DNA of 64,000 nucleotides from Pseudonocardia autotrophica (GCF_003945385.1 NZ_AP018920.1:4898001-4962000), one strand, 5' to 3'; shown: positions 32,664 through 42,253, numbered from the stretch's first letter. The notes: a model not told the origin generated them from the letters alone. Numbers and translations: made by a program.

Positions 32664-33557
32664 TCACTCGTCCTCGACCACCCCCAGCGAGTCCCAGAGC
32701 TCGTCCAGCTCGGCCAGCCGGGCACGGGTGGCGGCCGGCTCCGCGTCCGCGAGCAGTCGCAGGATCGCCTGGGTGACGCTGACCGCGCAGATGATCGACG
32801 GGACGAAACCGCGCCCCTCGCTCGGCACCGTGATCACGACGTCGGCGAGCTCGGCGACCGCCGAGCGGCGGTCGACGACCGCGACCACGGTTGCGCCGGC
32901 CCGGCGGGCCACCTCCGCCGCCCGGCGGACCACCACCGACGTGCGCCACAGGCTGAAGGTGAGGAAGCAGTCCCCCGCACCGAGCAGCCGCGCGCTGTTC
33001 AGCATTGCCGTCGCGGCACCGTTCTGCACGGTGACGTCGTGCCCGATCATCTGCGCGACGTGCGCGAGCTGGATCCCGGGGGCGGCATAGGTGCCGGTGG
33101 CGAAGACGACGGTGCGGCGGGCGGTGCGGACGACCTCGGCGGCCCGGTGGACGGCGGCCGGGTCGGTACCGGCGAGCATGGTCCGCAACAGGTGCACGTC
33201 GTGCCCGACCACCCGGTACAGCACGTCCCCCGGGTCGTCCGCCGCGGCCCCGCCGCCGGCAGGCCCGTCCGGCCGGGCGGGCTCGGCGTACAGGTCGTAG
33301 ATCCGGTCGACGGCCAGCGACGACAGGTAGCGGCTGCGCAGCTCGGTCGCGAACTCCGGCCAACCCCCGAACCCCACGGCCTGGGCCGCACGCACCACGG
33401 TGGCCGGGTTCACCCCCGCCGCCCGCGCGACCGTGTGGGTGGAGGCGTAGGCGCACAGCTCGGGATCGGCCACCGCCGCGTCGAGCACCGCGCGGACACC
33501 ACGACCGAGTGTCCGCTCCCCGGTCAGGCCGTCCAGCCACCGTCGCAGGTCGGCCAT
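32664..33557 (-). CDS. MurR/RpiR-family transcriptional regulator
   Basis: A 297-residue regulator. Residues about 20-85 are the RpiR HTH (STHTVARAAGVNPATVVRAA, VGFGGWPEFATELR), and residues 120-270 the SIS domain (TVVFATGTYAAPGIQLAHVA, FLTFSLWRTSVVVRRAAEVA) that binds phosphosugars or similar ligands. I start it at ATG 33557 (MADLRRWLDGL). It is divergent from the amidohydrolase and has an exact inverted repeat between them; the same repeat precedes the symporter. Confidence 0.92.
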   Translation of the reverse strand: MADLRRWLDGLTGERTLGRGVRAVLDAAVADPELCAYASTHTVARAAGVNPATVVRAAQAVGFGGWPEFATELRSRYLSSLAVDRIYDLYAEPARPDGPAGGGAAADDPGDVLYRVVGHDVHLLRTMLAGTDPAAVHRAAEVVRTARRTVVFATGTYAAPGIQLAHVAQMIGHDVTVQNGAATAMLNSARLLGAGDCFLTFSLWRTSVVVRRAAEVARRAGATVVAVVDRRSAVAELADVVITVPSEGRGFVPSIICAVSVTQAILRLLADAEPAATRARLAELDELWDSLGVVEDE

Positions 33558-33584
33558 CCCGTCGCCCCCTCGCTTCCTCGTGTT

Positions 33585-33602
33585 CTGCAACATATATTGC
33601 AG
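33585..33602. promoter_or_regulatory. RpiR operator, site 2 (divergent promoter)
   Basis: CTGCAA-CATATA-TTGCAG, perfect 6-bp arms, in the 77-bp gap between the RpiR gene and the amidohydrolase. Same arms and spacing as site 1 upstream of the symporter. Confidence 0.8.
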
Positions 33603-33634
33603 CTAGGTCAACGCAACGTGTCACTGGAGGCATC

Positions 33635-34891
33635 GTGCACCTGTCCCCCGCGCTGTCCGCCGTCCGCAACGCCCGCGTCGTCGATCCGAGATCGGCGACG
33701 ACGAGCGAGCCGCGCGACATCCTTCTGCACGACGGGCGGATCACCGAGATCGCTCCGCCCGGCACCGCCGGGACCGATGCATACGCTTGCGACGCCGCCG
33801 GCCGGATGGTCCTCCCGGGGCTGATCGACGCACACGTGCACGTCACCGCCTCCACCGCGGATCTCGCCACCCTCGGCGACACCTCGCCGTACCTGGTCGC
33901 CGCGCACGCCCAGCGGCTGCTGCACGGCATGCTCGCCCGCGGGTTCACCACGGTGCGCGACGCCGCCGGCGCCGACCACGGCCTGGCCGAGGCGCTGGAC
34001 CGCGACCTGTTCGTCGGCCCTCGGCTCTTCTTCGGCGGCAAGGCACTGTCCCAGACGGGTGGGCACGGCGACGTGCGCGGCCCCGGCACCCAGGTGCTCG
34101 ACCAGCACGCCTGCTGCCCCCATCTGAGCGTCGTGTGCGACGGCGTCAGCGAGGTGCGCCGCGCCGCACGCGAGCAGCTCCGCACCGGCGCCGACCACAT
34201 CAAGATCATGCTCTCCGGTGGTGTCGCGTCCCCGACCGACCGCATCGACTCCACCCAGTTCTCCGACGAGGAGATCCGCGCGATCGTCGAGGAAGCCGAG
34301 GCCGCCGACCGCTACGTCCTCGGACACGCCTACACGGCGCGCGCCGTCGACCGCGGGTTACGACTCGGCGTCAGGTCGATCGAGCACGGCAACCTGATCG
34401 ACGCCGGCAGCGTCGCACTGTTCCGCGAGCACGACGCGTACCTCGTCCCGACCCTGGCGACCTACGACCGGCTCAAGGCCGAAGGGGCCCTGCACGGCCT
34501 GCCCGTCGCGTCCCAGCGCAAGATCGACCAGGTGCTGGCCGGCGGTCTCGACGCGCTGCGGCTGGCCACCGAGGGCGGGGTGAACGTGGTGTTCGGGACC
34601 GACCTGCTCGGCGAGATGCAGCAGCACCAGTCCGCCGAGTTCCGGATCCGGGCCCAGGTCGTGTCCTCGGCCGAGGTGCTGCGCTCGGCGACGACGACGG
34701 CCGCGCGGCTGCTGCGGGCCGAGGGGGACATCGGGGTCGTCGCCCCCGGCGCGCACGCGGACCTGCTGGTCGTCGACGGGGACCCGCTCGATGACGTCAC
34801 CGTGCTGGCCGACCCGGCGCACGCCCTGCACACGGTCCTCAAGGGAGGTCGCCCGGTCGTCGACGACGCCGGGCTCGTCGGGAGCGTCTGA
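33635..34891 (+). CDS. Metal-dependent amidohydrolase (peptidase-like, Xaa-Arg/prolidase-type)
   Basis: A 418-residue amidohydrolase-superfamily enzyme. Metal and catalytic positions in order are HVHV (GLIDAHVHVTAS, near residue 67), the Lys that can be carbamylated in HIKIMLSGGVASPT, His in VLGHAYTARA and IEHGNLIDAG, and Asp in NVVFGTDLLGEM. The architecture matches the branch that cleaves N-terminally blocked or C-terminal dipeptides (Sgx9260/prolidase-like). GTG 33635 follows GGAGG. An adjacent RpiR regulator and SSS symporter with shared operators make an uptake-and-cleavage unit. The exact peptide or amide is unknown. Confidence 0.9.
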   Translation: MHLSPALSAVRNARVVDPRSATTSEPRDILLHDGRITEIAPPGTAGTDAYACDAAGRMVLPGLIDAHVHVTASTADLATLGDTSPYLVAAHAQRLLHGMLARGFTTVRDAAGADHGLAEALDRDLFVGPRLFFGGKALSQTGGHGDVRGPGTQVLDQHACCPHLSVVCDGVSEVRRAAREQLRTGADHIKIMLSGGVASPTDRIDSTQFSDEEIRAIVEEAEAADRYVLGHAYTARAVDRGLRLGVRSIEHGNLIDAGSVALFREHDAYLVPTLATYDRLKAEGALHGLPVASQRKIDQVLAGGLDALRLATEGGVNVVFGTDLLGEMQQHQSAEFRIRAQVVSSAEVLRSATTTAARLLRAEGDIGVVAPGAHADLLVVDGDPLDDVTVLADPAHALHTVLKGGRPVVDDAGLVGSV

Positions 34892-34948
34892 GCACCGGCG
34901 GCCGGACCACCGCGCCGGCAGCTCCCGCCGCCCGGCCGCACCGGGCAC

Positions 34949-36280
34949 CTACCGGCATGCCCTCCGATGCCAGGCGACCGCCTGCTGATCGGTGAGCAGC
35001 GCGACCTGGTCGATCACCACGCGCAGCCGGGCCCGGTCGTCCGGCGCGGCGCTCCAGTCCTCGGCGCGGACCGGGTCGAGCCCGTCCGGGCCGCGCGCGG
35101 ACAGCGTGGCGACCAGCTCGCGCAGCAGCTCGCGCTGCCGCTCCTGCATCGCCAGCCGCTCCGGGTCACTCATCACGTACCGGGTGGCGAGCTCCTTGAG
35201 CAGCACCACCTCGGCCTGCGCCTCCAGCGGGACGACGAGATCGGCGCGGTGCCGGGCGAGCGGGGCGTCGCCGTAGGTGTCCAGGGTGGAGTCGGTCGCG
35301 GCGAGCGCGAACCGCCCGACCAGCTCACTGGTCAGCCGCTTCATCGCGACCAGGTCGTCGCCACCGGCGGTGCGCACGTCGAACCCGCGCACCGCGCGGA
35401 CCACCGGCAGCGCGTCGAGCTGCGCGGCCGCCTCCGCGCAGGCGCCGGAGTCGGTACCGAACCGCCGCGCGGCCTCCGCGGCGAGCGCCTCGCGTTCGGC
35501 CGGCGACGAGAGCACGGCCAGATCCATCCGGCCGGCCAGCACCGCGTCCTCGACGTCGTGCACCGAGTACGCGACGTCGTCCGCCCAGTCCATGACCTGC
35601 GCCTCCATGCAGCGCACACCGGGCCGGGCCCCGAGCCGCACCCAGTCCAGTGCCGGGAGGTCGTCGGCGTAGGCGCCGAACTTGCGCTCCGCCCCGCGCC
35701 GGGCCCACGGGTACTTCGTCGCGGCGTCGAGGGTGGCCCGGGTCAGGTTGAGCCCGCCGGGGCCGCGCCCGTCCGACGACCGGGCCTTCGGCTCCAGCCG
35801 GGTCACGATCCGCAGGGTCTGCGCGTTGCCCTCGAACCCGCCGCAGCCGGCGCCCGCCTCGTCGAGTGCGCGTTCGCCGTTGTGTCCGAACGGTGGATGA
35901 CCGATGTCGTGGGCCAGCCCCGCCGCGTCGACGACGTCCGGATCGAGGCCGAGTTCCTCGGCGATCCCGCGACCGATCTGGGCGACCTCCAGCGAGTGCG
36001 TCAGCCGGGTCCGCGGGATACCGGTGACCTCGGCGCCCTCCCCCGGGCCGACGACCTGCGTCTTGCCCGCGAGCCGGCGCAGCGCCGCCGAGTGCAGCAC
36101 CCGCGCCCGGTCCCGGGAGAACGGGCTGCGCCGCTCCACCCGGCCGCGCTCCCCCAGGCCGGATCCCTTGGGCTGCTCGGGATGCCGTCGCTGCGCGTCG
36201 TCCGGGGTGTACCCGGCCGACGGCACCGCGCAGACATCGGGGGCGGCCGTGCTCCCGGGCCGCTCGGAGAGCTCCGACAC
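34949..36280 (-). CDS. dgt: Deoxyguanosinetriphosphate triphosphohydrolase-like HD-domain protein
   Basis: A 443-residue dGTPase-family HD phosphohydrolase (dNTP to deoxynucleoside plus triphosphate). The metal-binding HD core is TRLTHSLEVAQIGRGIA followed by AGLAHDIGHPPFGHNGE near residues 95-130, and MDWADDVAYSVHDVEDA near 205-220. I start at GTG 36280, 4 bases after the SanA-like gene; the longer frame would overlap that gene. Residues 1-40 are unstructured. Part of the conserved region on the dnaG side of glyS. Confidence 0.92.
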   Translation of the reverse strand: MSELSERPGSTAAPDVCAVPSAGYTPDDAQRRHPEQPKGSGLGERGRVERRSPFSRDRARVLHSAALRRLAGKTQVVGPGEGAEVTGIPRTRLTHSLEVAQIGRGIAEELGLDPDVVDAAGLAHDIGHPPFGHNGERALDEAGAGCGGFEGNAQTLRIVTRLEPKARSSDGRGPGGLNLTRATLDAATKYPWARRGAERKFGAYADDLPALDWVRLGARPGVRCMEAQVMDWADDVAYSVHDVEDAVLAGRMDLAVLSSPAEREALAAEAARRFGTDSGACAEAAAQLDALPVVRAVRGFDVRTAGGDDLVAMKRLTSELVGRFALAATDSTLDTYGDAPLARHRADLVVPLEAQAEVVLLKELATRYVMSDPERLAMQERQRELLRELVATLSARGPDGLDPVRAEDWSAAPDDRARLRVVIDQVALLTDQQAVAWHRRACR

Positions 36281-36284
36281 GGCC

Positions 36285-36998
36285 TCAGCCCTGCCCGGAA
36301 CTCGCGGTGTCGACCGAGGCGTGCGTGAGCGTGTAGAACAGCAGCGCCCCGGTCTCCCGGTAGATGTAGCGCAGCTGGGTCTCCCGGGTCTGCACGATCG
36401 GACCGCTGCGGGTCGGCGACGTCCACGCCTCCAGGCCGGCGTCCCGGGCCATCGTGCGAGCACGCAGGCTGTGCCACGGATCGGACACCAGCAGCGCCGA
36501 CGACCAGCCCTGGGCCCGGGCCCCCGCGGCGACCGCCTGCAGGCTGCCGAGGGTGTCCGATCCCTCCGGCACCGCCTGCACCGCCGACGCCGGCACTCCG
36601 CGGGCGACCAGCCAGTCCCGGCTGGCCTCGGCCTCGGTGTAGCGGTCGCCCGTGCGCCCGCCGCCGACCGTGACGATCCGCGGGGCGACACCGTCGGCGT
36701 AGAGCTGGGCGGCGTGCCGCAGCCGGGCCGCGAGCACCGCGCTCGGCTCGCCGTTGTACTGGGCCGCCCCGAGCACGACGACCGCATCCACCGGGCGCTG
36801 GTCGTCGACCCTGGCGACCTGCCAGACCCGCAGCGCGGTCACGCCCACGACGGCGATCAGCATCACCAGGCCGCCGACGAGCAGCCGGGCACCCCAGGTC
36901 ATCCCGGTCCGGACCGGGCCGCGGGCCGCGGGGCGCACCGGTGCCGGCGCGACCGGCGCTCCGCCGCCGAGACCGCGGCGCGACGAGGCTGCGCTCAT
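36285..36998 (-). CDS. YdcF/SanA-like DUF218 membrane protein
   Basis: A 237-residue protein with a Pro/Ala-rich N-terminus, one transmembrane helix (LLVGGLVMLIAVVGVTAL, residues 39-57) and an extracytoplasmic DUF218 domain (VDAVVVLGAAQYNGEPSAVL, VTVGGGRTGDRYTEAEASRD, VPEGSDTLGSLQAV). DUF218 proteins such as SanA and ElyC act in envelope integrity or as periplasmic phospho-transferases of unknown substrate. ATG 36998 overlaps the stop of the XdhC-like gene (ATGA). Confidence 0.9.
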   Translation of the reverse strand: MSAASSRRGLGGGAPVAPAPVRPAARGPVRTGMTWGARLLVGGLVMLIAVVGVTALRVWQVARVDDQRPVDAVVVLGAAQYNGEPSAVLAARLRHAAQLYADGVAPRIVTVGGGRTGDRYTEAEASRDWLVARGVPASAVQAVPEGSDTLGSLQAVAAGARAQGWSSALLVSDPWHSLRARTMARDAGLEAWTSPTRSGPIVQTRETQLRYIYRETGALLFYTLTHASVDTASSGQG

Positions 36999-38035
36999 CC
37001 GCCGATCCGTCCGGCCGACTCCGCCAGCGCCGACGCCGATCGCCCGGCCCGCAGGGCGATCACCTGCGCGACGATCGACACCGCCGTCTCGGCCGGTGTC
37101 CGGGCACCCAGGTCGAGCCCGACCGGCCCGTGGATCGCGGCGAACCCGCCCTCCCCGACGCCCGCCGCCGCCAACCGCTCCCGGCGGGCGGACTGGGTGC
37201 GGCGGGAGCCGAGCGCGCCGAGGAAGCCGCGGCCGTGTGCCACACCCTCGATCAGGATCGAGTCGAACTCCGGGGCGTGGTCGAGCAGGACCAGCACGTC
37301 GGCATCGGTGAAGGCGGACACCGCCGCCTGCGCGTCAGCCACGGTGGTGACGGTGCGCGCGGACCAGCCGAGCAGCCCGGCCTGCGCGTGCAGCGCCGCG
37401 CCGAGCGCACCCTCGCCGACCACCAGGACCGACGGCACCGGCACCCAGACGTCGACCAGCACGGCGGTGCCGGCGGCGTCGACCTGCTCGGTGGCGATGG
37501 CCCCGCGGCGCAACAGTTGCCGGGCCGCGGCGGTGGCCGCCTCGCCGACCGCGCCGTCGCCCAGCGATCCGTGCTCGGTCATGAGATCCGGCCCGGTCAG
37601 CACCAGCGCCGACGCGCCGTCGACGGTGGACAGCAGTGCGGCGGGACGGGCCGCCTCCAGCGCCTCGCCGAGCGCGGCGGCCGGCCCGGCCGGCAGCGGG
37701 TGCCCCACCAGGGTCGCGCCGCCCGCGCAGGCCAGCCCGGCCGCCACCGCGGAGGACTCCGCGACGTGCGCCTCCCGGACCGTCGCCGCACCGGCGGCGG
37801 CCTCGGTGGCCAGCGGATGCGCCGTGTCGTCGAGCGCACCGAGATAGAGCAGACCGTGCACCTCACCGCCGGGGGTACCGGCCAGCAGCTGACCGGACTC
37901 GACGGAGCCGAAGCCGTGCCGGTCGAGCACCCGGACCACGCCGATGCCCGCAGCCTCCCCCGCAGCCCAGCGGCGCAGGGTGGCGCCGAGCGCACGACGC
38001 GGATCGGTGGGGCTCTGGGACGTACCGGTGCTCAC
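36995..38035 (-). CDS. XdhC/CoxF-like protein
   Basis: A 346-residue protein with the two XdhC-family parts: an N-terminal XdhC_CoxI region (residues about 15-110) and a C-terminal Rossmann domain (VLVVGEGALGAALHAQAGLL near 198, LLDHAPEFDSILIEGVAHG, FLGALGSRRTQSARRERLA). XdhC proteins insert sulfurated molybdenum cofactor into xanthine or CO dehydrogenase. No molybdoenzyme genes are nearby, so the client is elsewhere. I start at GTG 38035. The SanA-like gene follows with a 4-bp overlap. Confidence 0.85.
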   Translation of the reverse strand: MSTGTSQSPTDPRRALGATLRRWAAGEAAGIGVVRVLDRHGFGSVESGQLLAGTPGGEVHGLLYLGALDDTAHPLATEAAAGAATVREAHVAESSAVAAGLACAGGATLVGHPLPAGPAAALGEALEAARPAALLSTVDGASALVLTGPDLMTEHGSLGDGAVGEAATAAARQLLRRGAIATEQVDAAGTAVLVDVWVPVPSVLVVGEGALGAALHAQAGLLGWSARTVTTVADAQAAVSAFTDADVLVLLDHAPEFDSILIEGVAHGRGFLGALGSRRTQSARRERLAAAGVGEGGFAAIHGPVGLDLGARTPAETAVSIVAQVIALRAGRSASALAESAGRIGG

Positions 38036-38343
38036 GGGCGCCAGGGTAGCGACGGCGGCTGACAGATTCCTGAGGGGAGCGCCGGCCCGTCGCCGGCGGT
38101 CGGCCCGATCCTCCGGAGTCACATTTCAGAGACACGTGACGAGGCCGACGCGACGAGTGCGCGCCGGAACCTTACTATTCCGGCACGCGTTATGCGCGTG
38201 CACGACACATCCGATCGCGAGTCAGGAGTCATGGACCCCAGCGACAGTCCCGGCGCCGTCCGGCACACATCCGGACGGCGACCCCGCATCGCCCTCGTTC
38301 CCGCCCGTACCCACGGGCCCGACCGCCGGGCGGTGACGCTCCG
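38036..38343. other. Divergent intergenic region upstream of the DUF21/CBS pair
   Basis: About 308 bp between the XdhC-like gene (-) and the first CNNM-like gene (+). TACTAT (38172-38177) could be a -10 element, giving a leader of roughly 160 bases before GTG 38344. I see no riboswitch I can name and no convincing small ORF. Confidence 0.4.
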
Positions 38344-39759
38344 GTGATCGGCACGATCCTCGGAATCCTGCTCGGCATCCTGGTCGTTCTGGCCATCACC
38401 GCGCTCACCGGGTATTTCGTGGCGCAGGAGTTCGGCTACATGGCCGTCGACCGCTCCCGGCTCAAGGCCAAGGCGGCCGAGGGCGACACCGGAGCGATCC
38501 GCGCCCTCGACATCACCCGGCGCACCTCGTTCATGCTGTCCGGCGCCCAGCTCGGCATCACCGTCACCGGCCTGCTGGTCGGTTACGTCGCCGAGCCGCT
38601 GATCGGCAACGGCATCGCCGAGCTGCTCGGCGTGGTCAACGTCCCGAGCGGGATCGGCCTCGCGATCGGCATCACGTTCGCGCTGCTGCTCTCGACCGTC
38701 GTCCAGATGGTCTTCGGCGAGCTGTTCCCGAAGAACCTGGCGATCGCCCGGCCGGAACCCGTGGCGCGCTGGCTGGCGCTGTCCACGAAGACCTACCTGG
38801 CGATCTTCGGCTGGATCATCAAGCTGTTCGACGCCGCGTCGAACCTGCTGCTGCGTGCGCTGCGGATCGAGCCCGTGCACGACGTCGAGCACTCGGCCAC
38901 CCCGCGTGACCTGGAAGCCATCATCGACGACTCCCGCGACTCGGGCGATCTCTCCCCGGAGTTCGCGGCCCTGCTGGACCGGGTCGTCGACTTCACCGAC
39001 CGCACCGCGCGCGCCGCGATGATCCCGCGCCCGCGGGTCTCCTGGGTGCGCGACGACGCCACCGTGGAGAGCCTGATCGGCCAGATGGCCGTGCAGCACT
39101 CCCGCTATCCCGTCCTCGGGACGCCGCCCGACGCGGCCGACCCGGAGAACGCGCTGGAGCTGGTCGGCGTCGTCTGCCTCAAGGACGTGCTGGCCCTGTC
39201 CGAGCGCACCGACCTGGGCGGCCGCGGCGCGGCCGACGTCCTGGTGTCGGAGCTGATGCGGGCACCGGTGCTGGTGCCGTCCTCGCTGCCGCTGCCGCAG
39301 GTCATGGCCCGGCTGCGGGAGGAGGGCGAGGAGCTCGCCTGCGTGCTCGACGAGTACGGCGGCCTGGCCGGCGTCATCACCGTCGAGGACGTCGCCGAGG
39401 AGCTGGTCGGCGAGATCACCGACGAGCACGACCAGGCCGGGACCGATCAGGCCCGCCAGGCAGAGGACGGCTGGGTGGTGCCGGGTGACCGGCACGTCGA
39501 CGAGGTCGGCAGGCTGATCGACGCCGAGCTGCCCGAGGGCGACTACCAGACCGTCGGCGGCCTGGTGATGGCCGAGCTGCAGCGGCTCCCCGAGCCGGGT
39601 GACGAGGTCGTCGTCATGATCCCGGCCGAGGATCCGGACGACCCGCCGCGGAGGCTGCGGATCAGCGTCCAGGAGGTGGACCGCCGCGTTCCGGCGGCGG
39701 TGCACCTGGTGTGGACCGAGTCCGCCGACTCGGACGATGAGCAGGAGGTGTGGGCATGA
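38344..39759 (+). CDS. CNNM/hemolysin-C-like protein (DUF21 + CBS + CorC_HlyC), copy 1
   Basis: A 471-residue membrane protein. DUF21 transmembrane domain residues 1-200 (GYFVAQEFGYMAVDRSRLKA, VFGELFPKNLAIARPEPVAR), two CBS domains about 215-350 (RAAMIPRPRVSWVRDDATVE, DEYGGLAGVITVEDVAEEL) and a C-terminal CorC_HlyC/TerC-like domain about 370-455. CNNM/CorC family members are Mg2+ (or other divalent cation) exporters or regulators. GTG 38344. Its TGA overlaps the ATG of the next DUF21 gene, so the two form a coupled pair, perhaps a heterodimer. Confidence 0.9.
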   Translation: MIGTILGILLGILVVLAITALTGYFVAQEFGYMAVDRSRLKAKAAEGDTGAIRALDITRRTSFMLSGAQLGITVTGLLVGYVAEPLIGNGIAELLGVVNVPSGIGLAIGITFALLLSTVVQMVFGELFPKNLAIARPEPVARWLALSTKTYLAIFGWIIKLFDAASNLLLRALRIEPVHDVEHSATPRDLEAIIDDSRDSGDLSPEFAALLDRVVDFTDRTARAAMIPRPRVSWVRDDATVESLIGQMAVQHSRYPVLGTPPDAADPENALELVGVVCLKDVLALSERTDLGGRGAADVLVSELMRAPVLVPSSLPLPQVMARLREEGEELACVLDEYGGLAGVITVEDVAEELVGEITDEHDQAGTDQARQAEDGWVVPGDRHVDEVGRLIDAELPEGDYQTVGGLVMAELQRLPEPGDEVVVMIPAEDPDDPPRRLRISVQEVDRRVPAAVHLVWTESADSDDEQEVWA

Positions 39760-40745
39760 GCGTCACCTCGATCGTCGTCTCGATCGCCCTGGTCGGGCTG
39801 AGCGCGTTCTTCGTGGCGGTGGAGTTCGCACTCGTCGCCGCCCGGAACTACCGGCTGGAGGAGGCCGCGCAGACCTCCGCGTCGGCGCGTGCCGCGCTGC
39901 GCAGCGCCAAGGACCTGTCGCTGTTGCTGGCCGGTTCCCAGCTGGGCATCACGCTGTGCACGCTGGGCCTCGGTGCGGTCGCGAAACCGGCCGTCGACTA
40001 CGCCCTGCGGCCGGTGCTGGAGGGATGGGGGCTGGCCTCGGGTATCGCCACGGTCCTCTCCTTCGTCCTGTCGCTGATCGTGGTCACCTTCGTGCACCTC
40101 GTGGTCGGTGAGATGGCGCCGAAGTCCTGGGCGATCTCGCACCCGGAACGGTCGGCGATCATGCTGGCGCTGCCGATGCGCGGCTTCATGGTGCTGACCC
40201 GGCCGATCCTGGTGCTGCTGAACGGCCTGGCCAACCGCTGCCTGCGGGCGGTCGGCGTCGAGCCGGTCGACGAGATGGCCTCCGGCCGCAACGCCGACGA
40301 CCTGCGCGAGCTGGTCGATCACTCGGCGAAGACCGGTGCCCTGGACCAGGAGCGGCGCGACCAGCTGGTCACCGCCCTGGAGCTGGAGCGGATGCCGTTG
40401 AGCGAGCTGGCACACGAGCCGTCCGGGGTGGGCGCCGACGACGACGTCGCCTCGGTCCAGGAGACCGCGCGGCGGACCGGCCACCTGCGGCTCATCGTGC
40501 GCGACGGCGAGACGCCGATCGGCTACGTGCACGTGCGGGACACGCTGACCCGCGAGCCCGGGACCCCGGCCCGCGAGCTGATGCGCCCGGTGCTCACGCT
40601 CCCGGCGGACACCCGCTACAACGCGGCGGTGAACACGATGCGCGAGCAGCGTGCGCACCTGGCGCTGGTGGAGTCCGAGGGCAGCCTGATCGGCATCATC
40701 ACGCTGTCCGACCTGGTGGAGAGGCTGCTCCCCGAGCCGGTGTAG
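39756..40745 (+). CDS. CNNM/hemolysin-C-like protein (DUF21 + CBS), copy 2
   Basis: A 329-residue partner of the preceding protein. It has DUF21 residues 1-180 (SAFFVAVEFALVAARNYRLE, LVVGEMAPKSWAISHPERSA) and a single CBS pair about 195-325 (RARELMRPVLTLPADT-type; here ARELMRPVLTLPAD, and HLALVESEGSLIGIITLSDL). It lacks the C-terminal CorC_HlyC domain that copy 1 has. ATG 39756 overlaps the upstream stop; GTG 39750 is possible. Followed by a 19-bp stem terminator. The pair of unequal DUF21 proteins is common in actinomycetes. Confidence 0.9.
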   Translation: MSVTSIVVSIALVGLSAFFVAVEFALVAARNYRLEEAAQTSASARAALRSAKDLSLLLAGSQLGITLCTLGLGAVAKPAVDYALRPVLEGWGLASGIATVLSFVLSLIVVTFVHLVVGEMAPKSWAISHPERSAIMLALPMRGFMVLTRPILVLLNGLANRCLRAVGVEPVDEMASGRNADDLRELVDHSAKTGALDQERRDQLVTALELERMPLSELAHEPSGVGADDDVASVQETARRTGHLRLIVRDGETPIGYVHVRDTLTREPGTPARELMRPVLTLPADTRYNAAVNTMREQRAHLALVESEGSLIGIITLSDLVERLLPEPV

Positions 40746-40758
40746 TCCCCGCGAGACA

Positions 40759-40800
40759 CAGATCGGCCCCCGCCCGTACCCACGGGCGGGGGCCGATCTG
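40759..40800. terminator. Bidirectional terminator, 19-bp perfect stem
   Basis: Arms 40759-40777 and 40782-40800 are exact complements with a 4-base loop, between the DUF21 pair (+) and glyS (-). Confidence 0.9.
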
Positions 40801-40815
40801 GATGTGCGGGCCCGC

Positions 40816-42222
40816 TCAGCAGCCGAGCAGCCGGGTGGCCAGGTAGGCCTCGACCTGGTCCAGCGCGACCCGCTCCTGGGCCATGGTGTCGCGCTCCCGG
40901 ATGGTCACCGCCTGGTCGGTCAAGGTGTCGAAGTCCACCGTGATGCAGAACGGCGTGCCGATCTCGTCCTGACGACGGTAGCGGCGGCCGATCGCGCCGG
41001 CGTCGTCGAAGTCGACGTTCCAGCTCTTCCGCAGCTGCGCGGCCAGGTCCTTCGCCTTGGGCGACAGGTCGGCGTTGCGCGAGAGCGGCAGCACCGCGGC
41101 CTTCACCGGGGCGAGCCGGCGGTCCAGCTTCAGCACGACGCGCTTGTCGACGCCGCCCTTGGCGTTGGGCGCCTCGTCCTCGCTGTAGGCCTCGATCAGG
41201 AACGCCATCATCGACCGCCCGACCCCGGCCGCGGGCTCGATCACGTACGGCCGGTAGCGGGTGTCGGTGGCCTGGTCGTAGAACGACAGGTCGACGCCCG
41301 AGTGGTTCGAGTGCGTGGTCAGGTCGAAGTCCGTGCGGTTCGCGATGCCCTCGAGCTCGCCCCACTCCTGGCCGGTGAAGTTGAACCGGTACTCGATGTC
41401 GACGGTGCGCTTCGAGTAGTGGGAGAGCTTCTCCTTCGGGTGCTCGTACTGGCGCAGGTTCTCACGGTCGATGCCCAGGTCGGTGTACCAGCGGGTGCGC
41501 TCGTCGATCCAGTACTGGTGCAGCTCCTCGTCGCTGCCGGGCTCGACGAAGTACTCCATCTCCATCTGCTCGAACTCGCGGGTCCGGAAGATGAAGTTGC
41601 CCGGGGTGATCTCGTTGCGGAAGCTCTTCCCGATCTGGCCGATGCCGAACGGCGGCTTCTTGCGCGAGGTGGTCTGCACGTTCAGGAAGTTCACGAAGAT
41701 GCCCTGGGCGGTCTCCGGGCGCAGGTAGGCCATGCCCTCCTCGGACTCCACCGGGCCGAGGAAGGTCTTCAGCATCATGTTGAACTCGCGCGGCGCGGTG
41801 AACTGGCCGCGGGTGCCGCAGTTCGGGCAGGGCACCTCGGACAGGTCGTTCGGGTCGGCCTGCTCCGGATCGCGGCCCTTGCGCTCGGCGAACTCCTCGG
41901 CCAGCTGGTCGGCGCGGTAGCGCTTGTGGCACGAGGTGCACTCGACCAGCGGGTCGGTGAACGCGTTCACGTGGCCGGAGGCGACCCAGGTCTGCCGCGG
42001 CAGGATGACCGAGGAGTCCAGACCGACGACGTCGTCGCGGCCGGTCACCATGGTCTTCCACCACTGGCGCTTGATGTTGTCCTTCAGCTCGACGCCGAGC
42101 GGACCGTAGTCCCACGCCGACCGGGTTCCGCCGTAGATCTCGCCGGAGGCGAAGACGAATCCGCGACGCTTGGTGAGCGCGACGATGGTCTCGATCTTGG
42201 CGGAGGTCGGCTTGCTGGCCAC
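40816..42222 (-). CDS. glyS: Glycyl-tRNA synthetase (single-chain, archaeal/eukaryal type)
   Basis: A 468-residue class II synthetase. Class II motifs: motif 1 region [20 protein letters not shown], motif 2 [12 protein letters not shown] / [18 protein letters not shown], motif 3 [15 protein letters not shown] zinc-type Cys set ([22 protein letters not shown]) sits in the insertion, and the C-terminal anticodon domain is present. This is the alpha2 form, as expected for actinomycetes rather than the alpha2beta2 form. Starts at ATG 42222. Upstream leader contains a stable hairpin (42254-42280) just after a TAATCT -10 (42286-42291, reverse). Confidence 0.98.
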   Translation of the reverse strand: MASKPTSAKIETIVALTKRRGFVFASGEIYGGTRSAWDYGPLGVELKDNIKRQWWKTMVTGRDDVVGLDSSVILPRQTWVASGHVNAFTDPLVECTSCHKRYRADQLAEEFAERKGRDPEQADPNDLSEVPCPNCGTRGQFTAPREFNMMLKTFLGPVESEEGMAYLRPETAQGIFVNFLNVQTTSRKKPPFGIGQIGKSFRNEITPGNFIFRTREFEQMEMEYFVEPGSDEELHQYWIDERTRWYTDLGIDRENLRQYEHPKEKLSHYSKRTVDIEYRFNFTGQEWGELEGIANRTDFDLTTHSNHSGVDLSFYDQATDTRYRPYVIEPAAGVGRSMMAFLIEAYSEDEAPNAKGGVDKRVVLKLDRRLAPVKAAVLPLSRNADLSPKAKDLAAQLRKSWNVDFDDAGAIGRRYRRQDEIGTPFCITVDFDTLTDQAVTIRERDTMAQERVALDQVEAYLATRLLGC

Positions 42223-42253
42223 TGGTCGTACTCCAGGTCCGGGATTCGGGACT

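Noticed and set aside
38036..38343. Metal-sensing (M-box or Mn) riboswitch before the DUF21 pair
   Set aside because: None of the conserved cores could be recognised in the leader; only a possible -10 is seen.
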